Source: a virus
Length of the DNA stretch: 22,576 bases
Direction: 5' to 3' (one strand)
Virus record (IMG/VR): IMGVR_UViG_3300022860_000006
Span: 1-22,576 of that record
The position numbers were made by a program, and so were the translations under genes. Below, piece after piece: positions 8,892-14,589 of this stretch; within the stretch, counting starts at the first letter, position 1; each line of letters opens with the position of its first letter. The notes under the pieces are model-generated. The model was given only the letters and a program-made list of their open reading frames with translations, did no database searches and was not told where the DNA came from.

Positions 8892-9161
8892 TCACTCCTT
8901 TATAATTAAAAGGTCTCCTATTTTCATCTTGAAATATTCTTCAACTGGAATTATATATATTTGATTATACCAAGATAATTTAATAAGAGAACCTTTAATC
9001 CATACAATATTTATCAATTTAATTCTTCTATTTAACTTAACAACCGAATACACTTGATATCCAGCTGATAAGTTTCTTAAAATTATCGATTCAGGTCTAT
9101 TACTGTATCCAAACGGGAGTATTAACCATAGAAATATAATAATTATAAATATATGTTTCAT
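8892..9161 (-). CDS. Small exported or membrane-anchored hypothetical protein
   Basis: The gene encodes 89 residues. Its ATG at 9161 overlaps the last base of the upstream stop codon (TAATG), behind a weak purine tract (AAGAAG), so translation probably depends on coupling. Residues 1-19 (MKHIFIIIIFLWLILPFGY) form a Sec-type signal peptide or N-terminal anchor. The rest is a short beta-rich domain of about 65 residues with several Ile/Val/Tyr strands and basic residues. No cysteines or lipobox are present. Its position directly after a lectin-like gene, whose product also has a signal peptide, suggests a related location in the cell envelope. Function is unknown. Confidence 0.65.
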   Translation of the reverse strand: MKHIFIIIIFLWLILPFGYSNRPESIILRNLSAGYQVYSVVKLNRRIKLINIVWIKGSLIKLSWYNQIYIIPVEEYFKMKIGDLLIIKE

Positions 9162-10012
9162 TATTTTCTTCTTATCTTCTTATATCTACCTCTTCTTCTA
9201 ATAAACTCGCAATCTTTACTTGCTGCATCATTACCTTCAATATATTCTGGTAATGTTGCTGGAGGTTTAGCATCAGTATATGTCACTGCTTCTATAGTTC
9301 CTTTAACATTATCAAATCCTAATTTCAACCATTTTCTATAACTATCAGATTCATTACCATGCCTATTTACAAGTGTACATCCACCATCTGACTTCATAAT
9401 TGTTTTTAGTTCATTAATATGTGTAACACCCCAGCAAGAATAAATCCAATCAAATATGATAGTTCCACCAGATGTATAAGAATAATGATCATCACCACCA
9501 AAGTTATAAGCAGTATGAATGTCAGGATAATATATGGCATCAATTTCTGAATTAACAGTTGTGTTTACAGTAACAACATCATCATCATTTACCCATATTT
9601 TACTTGTGAATACGCTTGTAGCATCTACATATGAAAATTGAAATATAATTTCTGTATCTGTATCATTAACAATTGTTATCCCAGTTGATTGCGTATATGT
9701 ATTCCAAGTTAAAATTGGTTTAATCCTAAAATATATTTTCAATTCACCATCTGCATTATTAACATATGGTACATAATGAAACCTATTTAATTGATAAATA
9801 TTGAATAACTGGGTTTTTGTTTTTGCAGATGAATATGCCGATAAATTAAATTTAAACATTACGGTCTTAGTTAATTTATCAGCAGCAGATATATCTAATA
9901 TATCCTCATCCATTGCTCTATATGCATATTCACTGACTGCTTGAGTACATAATACACCACCATGAGATGTAGATGATATAAATAATATTAAAATAAATAT
10001 AATGATTTTCAT
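9161..10012 (-). CDS. Secreted or virion lectin-like protein (LamG/ConA-like), first cassette
   Basis: The gene encodes 283 residues and starts at ATG 10012 after GGAGG. Residues 1-18 (MKIIIFILILFISSTSHG) are a Sec-type signal peptide. The body shows strand-rich, aromatic sequence (KTVMFKFNLSAY, EIIFQFSYVDA, TIIFDWIYSCWG) compatible with a LamG/ConA-like beta-sandwich. The protein ends with a strongly basic tail (RRRGRYKKIRRK). It directly follows the first fibre gene (16 bp gap), as the protein of 4773-5780 follows the second fibre. The shared order and layout suggest a duplicated two-gene cassette. Ligand and localisation are not shown by the sequence. Confidence 0.6.
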   Translation of the reverse strand: MKIIIFILILFISSTSHGGVLCTQAVSEYAYRAMDEDILDISAADKLTKTVMFKFNLSAYSSAKTKTQLFNIYQLNRFHYVPYVNNADGELKIYFRIKPILTWNTYTQSTGITIVNDTDTEIIFQFSYVDATSVFTSKIWVNDDDVVTVNTTVNSEIDAIYYPDIHTAYNFGGDDHYSYTSGGTIIFDWIYSCWGVTHINELKTIMKSDGGCTLVNRHGNESDSYRKWLKLGFDNVKGTIEAVTYTDAKPPATLPEYIEGNDAASKDCEFIRRRGRYKKIRRK

Positions 10013-10027
10013 TATTCAATCCTCCAC

Positions 10028-11620
10028 TTATTCAGACCTTGTATATTTCAATCTAAACATGACCAAGTTCCAATCTCCTGAAAGGTCATCACCAGCATTA
10101 CCAACATCTCTAGTTATTCTAGCAAATATTGTATCACCAGCTGAATAACCATATACTGAAATTGCTTTTGTGATTATATGTTTATATTTAGCAGTTGCTG
10201 GAACATCAGAAGATACCGCTGAATATGCAGTTCCTGTTGCATCAATCGATGTTGTACTACCCCATTTTCTATAATAAATACCAATACCAATAGCACCTGT
10301 TGTTTGTGTTTCAGAAAATCCTTCAAATTCAAAGATTAAATCATTGGCAGAATTAAACCCAGGTTTAAAAGTATGACTTATTATTAATGAATTATTTGTA
10401 CTATCATCAAATGCTTGGAAGTATGTTCTGGTATAAGGACTATCATAATAATCTAGAGCAGCTATTTCATGAGTTGCACCGTTTGGATAATCAAAACTCC
10501 CAGCTGGAAACTCAACTACTTCAGTTTGTGAAACACTACCGCCACCAGCCGCCGCCCATGATGCAGTTGTACCATTTGATGTTAATACATAAGTACTTGC
10601 ACCTATTGCTAATCTACCAGCAGCGCCACTTGAACCACCAAGTATAATATCACCAGCAGTTGTCATTGGATTATCAAATCCGCCACTTGCAGCAGCCCAT
10701 GATGCAGTTGTACCATCTGATGTTAATACTTGAGTTGCTGCACCTATTGCTAATCTACCAGCAGCACCACTTGTACCACCAAGTATAACATCACCAGCAG
10801 TTGTCATAGGATTTTCAAATCCACCACTTGCAGCAGCCCATTCTGGGGCAGTTGCACCTGCATTCATTGTTAATACTTGAGTTGCTGTACCTTTTGCTAA
10901 TCTAGTTTGGGCACCACTTGTACCACCATAAATTACATCACCTTGAGTTGTCATTGGATTATCAACTTTACCATTGAATGTATTCCAATTAGTAGAAGTT
11001 AAATATCCATCAGTAGAAGTTGAAGCAGCACCTAATTTAGTTTTAATTGTTGTTACTGTCTCATCGCCAGTATTTGTATTAGATGTATTATCAACTACTG
11101 CCATTTCAGCAGCTGTTAAATGACCATAATATCCAGCTTCACCACCATCAATAGAACCTAAGTCATTATGTAGAGCAGTGGATGAACCATCGGCTTTCCA
11201 TTCTGGCAATAACCCACCTGAGTTCATTGTTAATACTTGATCTGCAGTACCTTTATTCAATACTTCCCATGTAGTACCATATATCAATATATCTCCTGAA
11301 GTCCCAGAAGGTAAACTACCACTACTACCAGAAATTGTTACCATTAAATTACCAGTTGCATCGCACATTAATGGTACAAACATATCACTTGCAGAAACAT
11401 AACCAGCCATTGCCCCTACTGGAGCTGAAAGGTTAATAAATGGTGGAGCTGTTGCTATCGATACACTTGAAGATGCTACAATAAGACCTTCTGCGGTCAT
11501 ATTAATAACTCTCCATATATTATTAGTAGCATCAAAAGCTAATGCCTCTCCATTGATACCTGCATATACTGGAAGTGATAACATAAGCATAAATATAAAT
11601 ATAATTAATTTTTTATACAT
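10028..11620 (-). CDS. Tail fibre protein with Sec-type signal peptide and repeated shaft, first cassette
   Basis: I take ATG 11620 as the start (AGGAG five bases upstream), with ATG 11623 as the alternative; an ATG at 11662 has no site. This gives 530 residues. Residues 1-21 are signal-peptide-like (MYKKLIIFIFMLMLSLPVYAG). The shaft holds 'GDI..G..W.VL' and 'QVLTMNSG...PEW' fibre repeats, then three tandem 47-49-residue units beginning NPMTT and ending in SWAAASGGF (about residues 221-362). The C-terminal ~160 residues, from SFDYPNG on, are homologous to the tip of the fibre at 5782-7206, with shared SFDYP, LDY, TYF/IYF and FDD positions. This is probably a receptor-binding fibre or fibre-like adhesin. 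The signal peptide could instead mean that it is exported from the infected cell. Confidence 0.8.
   Translation of the reverse strand: MYKKLIIFIFMLMLSLPVYAGINGEALAFDATNNIWRVINMTAEGLIVASSSVSIATAPPFINLSAPVGAMAGYVSASDMFVPLMCDATGNLMVTISGSSGSLPSGTSGDILIYGTTWEVLNKGTADQVLTMNSGGLLPEWKADGSSTALHNDLGSIDGGEAGYYGHLTAAEMAVVDNTSNTNTGDETVTTIKTKLGAASTSTDGYLTSTNWNTFNGKVDNPMTTQGDVIYGGTSGAQTRLAKGTATQVLTMNAGATAPEWAAASGGFENPMTTAGDVILGGTSGAAGRLAIGAATQVLTSDGTTASWAAASGGFDNPMTTAGDIILGGSSGAAGRLAIGASTYVLTSNGTTASWAAAGGGSVSQTEVVEFPAGSFDYPNGATHEIAALDYYDSPYTRTYFQAFDDSTNNSLIISHTFKPGFNSANDLIFEFEGFSETQTTGAIGIGIYYRKWGSTTSIDATGTAYSAVSSDVPATAKYKHIITKAISVYGYSAGDTIFARITRDVGNAGDDLSGDWNLVMFRLKYTRSE
10535..10960. repeat. Tandem ~141-147-bp repeats in the fibre shaft
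   Basis: Three in-frame units read NPMTT...GD.I.GG.SGA...RLA.G..T.VLT on the minus strand, starting at 10960 (147 bp), 10813 (141 bp) and 10672 (slightly shortened at its end). The two downstream units are nearly identical at the DNA level, which suggests recent duplication or gene conversion. Confidence 0.85.
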
Positions 11621-11630
11621 CATTACTCCT

Positions 11631-11661
11631 AAAAATGGATGAACCCAAGTTAATGGATCCA
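11631..11661 (-). terminator. Imperfect hairpin plus T5 before the first fibre gene
   Basis: On the minus strand TGGAT pairs with ATCCA (outer stem) and CCA with TGG (inner stem) around an unpaired patch, followed by TTTTT at 11635-11631. It lies between the decoration-like gene and the fibre gene. It looks like a weak or leaky intrinsic terminator that could lower fibre expression relative to coat and decoration proteins. The stem is imperfect, so confidence is modest. Confidence 0.35.
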
Positions 11662-11685
11662 CCCATATAATTGCCTATTTATAAG

Positions 11686-12114
11686 TTATGCGTTCTGAGA
11701 CTGGGAATATACAACTGTAATAGTGAAAATAGCAGCATCTAGTGCATTATCAACACCCATTGTTATATAACCACCAGAAGCACCCATATCCAAACCAATT
11801 GCAGCGTCAGTACCAGCAACACCAAAAGATTTTACACCTGCCGTTGCAAGGTTAACAGCATCGTCAAGACCATTAGGATCATCAGTAATATCATCACCAA
11901 CAATACCAAAGTCACCAGTTGCTGTTGCACCTTCACCAGTATCAATAACGCACTGAAAACTATGTATAATTGCATAAGGTGGAAGTTTAATAAGTTTCTG
12001 GGTATCAGCAGTTGCCATTGGATTAGATACTGCACTAAATTGAGCTGTTACACTCTGTAAAATTCCTGCTAAACCTGCTCTTGCTATATCGTTACTAATA
12101 TTTACTGTAGCCAT
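11686..12114 (-). CDS. Probable capsid decoration / minor head protein
   Basis: This 142-residue protein starts at ATG 12114 after AGGAGG. It is small, Gly/Ala/Asp/Thr-rich and beta-like (FTITVVYSQSQNA at the end), with no signal peptide and no cysteine cluster; one Cys lies in SFQCVIDTG. Its N-terminus (MATVNISNDIARAGLAGIL) and strand pattern suit a structural, self-assembling protein. It follows the coat gene directly and shares that gene's unusual ribosome-binding leader, which implies high expression. Small proteins right after coat genes are often decoration proteins; here the role is inferred from position, size and expression signals. Confidence 0.55.
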   Translation of the reverse strand: MATVNISNDIARAGLAGILQSVTAQFSAVSNPMATADTQKLIKLPPYAIIHSFQCVIDTGEGATATGDFGIVGDDITDDPNGLDDAVNLATAGVKSFGVAGTDAAIGLDMGASGGYITMGVDNALDAAIFTITVVYSQSQNA

Positions 12115-12119
12115 TTTTT

Positions 12120-12136
12120 AATCCTCCTATTGGATT
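12120..12136 (-). promoter_or_regulatory. Ribosome-binding hairpin shared with the coat gene (decoration-like gene copy)
   Basis: On the minus strand AATCC pairs with GGATT, with AATAGGA in the loop, so the loop and 3' arm display the AGGAGG sequence. ATG follows five bases later. The coat gene has the same arrangement at 13221-13236, and the six bases between the arm and the coding ATG are shared. The pairing is short (5 bp), so it may be weak in vivo. Confidence 0.4.
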
Positions 12137-12147
12137 GTTATAATTTT

Positions 12148-12178
12148 AAAGAAATGGGTGATATATTTCAACCACCCA
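12148..12178 (-). terminator. Hairpin terminator/attenuator after the coat gene
   Basis: On the minus strand TGGGTGGT pairs with ATCACCCA (one G-U pair) around an 8-base loop, followed by TTTCTTT. It lies 12 bp after the coat stop codon and before the decoration-like gene. The interrupted U-tract suggests partial read-through. This would give a stepwise fall in expression from coat to downstream genes. Confidence 0.55.
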
Positions 12179-12189
12179 AAAAACAGTTA

Positions 12190-13215
12190 CTATGAATTAG
12201 ATATTGCTGTACGTGCTACAACAAGATCAATCAATGAATAATCCTTACTAGCGAATTGAGCTTTTTCAATACCAGTATAAAGCATAGCAGCAAGACCTTT
12301 TTGGAAATCATAATCAAAATCTTTTGATACCAAAGAAAACTTTTTACCATCAGCTCTACAAATAGCAGATTTACCCATGAATAAACATTCAGCAACAGGA
12401 ATAATACCACCGGCACCACCAAGTGTAGAATTACATCTTGAACTTGCAGTAATAAGTACACCATTATAAAGTAAATCACCAGCTCTAAATATAGGATTCT
12501 TTTTACCACGTTCTAATGCATCTCTTTGTGCCTGTTGCATTGCAGAGTTCTGACTAAGGTCATACATTACATCTTCTGGAACAACGAGTATATAAAGTTC
12601 CATACCATCTACGACGATAGGATCCATTCTATATGCGCTTCCACCGTTACCAGTTTTAGCGATTACTCTTGTTTTAGCAATAAGTGCTGGAGTAAGTTTA
12701 CCATTAGTTGCATCAACAGCAGCCAATGCAGTAGCAGCACTAGAACCAACTGTAAATGCAGTAGAGTTCATGTAACATACATTTGTAGGACTTGAATAAG
12801 CAGCTGAAAAATGAAGTCTATCTAATTTAGCAACTCCCCATTTTCTAAGCCATTCCTCTTCTTCAGCGGAAACATCAAAGCATGCACGTTTTCTTGTTAT
12901 AATATTATCTCTTACAGCCTGTCTGTATACTTCGAGTTCAACCTTAAAGTTACCTGTTTCTAATGCAACTTCATTATTCTCTAAAGTATCGGAACCACTA
13001 ACACCCTCTTCTGATTCAGGGTCAGTACTTGTAAGACCAAAAGTAATTTTATCACCTTGTTCTTTCATAAGATCTTCTTTAATCCAGACCAAAGAGTTCA
13101 TTTTGTCAGATGAGAATCTACTAAAAAAGGAATCTGCAATCATTCTGTCATATAATTTCTTTTCCCAGAGAGCCTTACGCAATTCATTTGATGTTGATAT
13201 AGTTGTTATAGCCAT
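12190..13215 (-). CDS. Major capsid protein, N4 gp56-like (DUF4043 type)
   Basis: The protein has 341 residues and starts at ATG 13215 behind AGGAGG. The N-terminal signature is typical of the N4 gp56 / DUF4043 coat family. ALWEKKLYDRMIADSFFSRF at about residues 14-33 is followed by IKEDLMKEQGDKITFGL, then LENNEVALETGNFKVELEVYRQAVR with the expected spacing. A conserved Trp/Arg-containing helix follows (EEWLRKWGVAKLDRLHF). The later IVVDGMELYILVVPEDVMYDL region matches the family's 'G...Y...v.p....dL' pattern. Members are HK97-fold coat proteins forming the icosahedral head; length is within the usual 340-400. It follows the scaffold gene and precedes a decoration-like gene and a leaky terminator. 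Recognition rests on motif memory, not on a search. Confidence 0.85.
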   Translation of the reverse strand: MAITTISTSNELRKALWEKKLYDRMIADSFFSRFSSDKMNSLVWIKEDLMKEQGDKITFGLTSTDPESEEGVSGSDTLENNEVALETGNFKVELEVYRQAVRDNIITRKRACFDVSAEEEEWLRKWGVAKLDRLHFSAAYSSPTNVCYMNSTAFTVGSSAATALAAVDATNGKLTPALIAKTRVIAKTGNGGSAYRMDPIVVDGMELYILVVPEDVMYDLSQNSAMQQAQRDALERGKKNPIFRAGDLLYNGVLITASSRCNSTLGGAGGIIPVAECLFMGKSAICRADGKKFSLVSKDFDYDFQKGLAAMLYTGIEKAQFASKDYSLIDLVVARTAISNS

Positions 13216-13220
13216 TTTTT

Positions 13221-13236
13221 AATCCTCCTATGGATT
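13221..13236 (-). promoter_or_regulatory. Ribosome-binding hairpin of the coat gene
   Basis: On the minus strand AATCC and GGATT flank ATAGGA, forming a 5-bp stem that presents the AGGAGG site, with the coat ATG five bases further. The copy at 12120-12136 differs by one extra A in the loop. The duplicate suggests a selected high-output initiation site used by the two most abundant head proteins. Confidence 0.4.
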
Positions 13237-13244
13237 TTATCTAA

Positions 13245-14126
13245 TTATTTTAAAGTTTTGAGTAATTTGTCTACCTGTGCTGGAGTTAGTGAGTCGATAT
13301 CTATATTTGAATAATCCTTACCAACTGTTGCAGGAATATCATTAATAGATTTCTTACCTGCTTTATTAAAATTATCCGTTATGGATTTCTTTGATTTTGT
13401 TAGGTCTTCAATTTTCTTTTCTAGTGAAGCTATTTTGAGTGACGCTTCAGCTCTTTTAAATAGATTGAATGTAACCGATGTATCAAAGGAACCTGGATTA
13501 TTTATAAAAGCATTAATAAACTTATCACCAGCTTCGTCCTGTTTGAGAATCTCAATAACGGCAGTCATATTGGTTTTGTAATCATAATCTTTACCAAGAG
13601 TTTCTTCTATAATCCTAATATTGTTTTGGCTTATATCTTGACTCCTGATATTACTAATCCTACTTTCTAATTCCTGACGTTTATTAACATTCTCCTGTAT
13701 TTTTTTCATGGATTCAATTGGATTTTCAATAGCATCATCATCAGATGGGTCTACTATTTCATTTTTAGATTTCTCTAATTCAGCCAATTGTTTCCGTAAG
13801 TCACCTATTTCACTACTTCTTTTACCAATAAATGTATCTTTATCTGCTATTCTTTTATCTTTCTTTTGTAAATGTGCTATTAATTCTTCTTTTGTATAAT
13901 CATCATATGTTTTATCTTTAGTATTTTCAACTGGTTTAGTATCAGGTTGAACATCATTTTCTTTGGTATCATCATTTTCTTTGGTATCATCATTTTCTTT
14001 AGATTCACCTTTTTCAATTTCAGCTATAATTTCATCAACTGATTTATCTTCAGTGTTCTCTATACCAAATTCCGTTAATATATCATCTACACTTGTTTCC
14101 TCTACAATGTTATTTTCTTCTGTCAT
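13245..14126 (-). CDS. Capsid scaffolding protein
   Basis: The protein has 293 residues and starts at ATG 14126 behind GGAAGGA. It is highly charged and almost wholly helical. There is an acidic N-terminus (MTEENNIVEETSVDDIL), three KENDDT-type repeats, a coiled-coil segment (EIGDLRKQLAELEKSKNEI), more charged helices, and a Lys-rich C-terminal part ending AQVDKLLKTLK. This composition and its place between portal and coat are those of scaffolding proteins, which guide procapsid assembly and bind coat through a basic C-terminal segment. The gene is first after the 23-bp element at 14238-14260, with a 112-bp leader holding a strong palindrome. No protease motif is visible. Confidence 0.8.
   Translation of the reverse strand: MTEENNIVEETSVDDILTEFGIENTEDKSVDEIIAEIEKGESKENDDTKENDDTKENDVQPDTKPVENTKDKTYDDYTKEELIAHLQKKDKRIADKDTFIGKRSSEIGDLRKQLAELEKSKNEIVDPSDDDAIENPIESMKKIQENVNKRQELESRISNIRSQDISQNNIRIIEETLGKDYDYKTNMTAVIEILKQDEAGDKFINAFINNPGSFDTSVTFNLFKRAEASLKIASLEKKIEDLTKSKKSITDNFNKAGKKSINDIPATVGKDYSNIDIDSLTPAQVDKLLKTLK
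13953..14006. repeat. Three 18-bp repeats in the scaffold gene
   Basis: The plus-strand unit atcattttctttggtatc occurs twice exactly (13953, 13971) and a third time with changes (13989). It encodes the KENDDT repeats in the acidic linker of the scaffold protein. Confidence 0.9.
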
Positions 14127-14197
14127 GTTATTAATCCTTCCGAATGATTGGGTTTTGATTATATTACTAATTAATTATACTACAATTTTGAAGAAAG

Positions 14198-14227
14198 TGT
14201 AACATTATGTTTAAATATAATGTTACA
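14198..14227. repeat. Perfect 11-bp palindrome in the scaffold leader
   Basis: The arms tgtaacattat and ataatgttaca surround an 8-base loop. The structure lies 11 bp downstream of the 23-bp element and about 70 bp before the scaffold ATG. The stem is AT-rich and followed by CTTTCTTC on the minus strand, which is a poor terminator tract. It could be a 5' stabilising hairpin of the late mRNA or an operator. An ATGTTACA word also occurs downstream of the element at 2262-2284. Confidence 0.7.
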
Positions 14228-14237
14228 TCTTCATCTA

Positions 14238-14260
14238 CATATTTTGTTCCAAGTTATTTT
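14238..14260 (-). promoter_or_regulatory. 23-bp conserved element, copy B (putative late promoter)
   Basis: This is an exact copy of the 23-bp element at 2262-2284 and 19244-19266, in the same minus-strand orientation. It overlaps the last codons and stop codon of the small gene at 14254-14574. Downstream is an AT-rich TTATATTTAAA tract and then the scaffold-coat gene block, so it is placed to drive the most highly expressed head genes. Confidence 0.65.
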
Positions 14261-14574
14261 TCTTTTCTTAATCTACCTTCATATCTCTGTAATATACCAT
14301 TTAATTTCTCAATAAAGTCAACTATCATTTTAACTTCTTCATCATCATCAAAAAATGGAATATCATTTCCAGTAACTTCTTCTATCTCATCTCTTATAAC
14401 TATAGCAATGGCTTCTCTTTCTGCTGGTTCATCAATGAAATCATTAGCACCATCTACTATTTCCCTTAGCAATGCACGTAATAGCTTCGGATCTTTCTTA
14501 TACTTTTCAATATAACTTTGTATAGTACCGTTGATAACTCTATTCTTGATCTTGTTAAAACTGAATAATGGCAT
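14254..14574 (-). CDS. Small acidic protein between portal and scaffold, paralogue of 8419-8670
   Basis: The protein has 106 residues and starts at ATG 14574 behind AAGGAGATC. It is helical and charged. Residues about 49-90 match the small protein of 8419-8670: E-P-A-ER-x-A-x-x-I-x-IRDEIE-x-x-x-G-x-DIP-x-x-DD followed by a hydrophobic helix. The N-terminal part has a basic helix (NKIKNRVINGTIQSYIEKY) instead of the hydrophobic one in its paralogue. I do not recognise the family. Its location between the portal and scaffold genes suggests an assembly factor, which is inference. Its stop codon lies within the 23-bp element. Confidence 0.75.
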   Translation of the reverse strand: MPLFSFNKIKNRVINGTIQSYIEKYKKDPKLLRALLREIVDGANDFIDEPAEREAIAIVIRDEIEEVTGNDIPFFDDDEEVKMIVDFIEKLNGILQRYEGRLRKEK

Positions 14575-14589
14575 GATTGATCTCCTTTA

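Noticed and set aside
9697-9716. Partial match to the 23-bp element (ttccaagtta) inside the first lectin-like gene
   Set aside because: Only the central ten bases match and the flanks differ, so it is compatible with chance within coding sequence.
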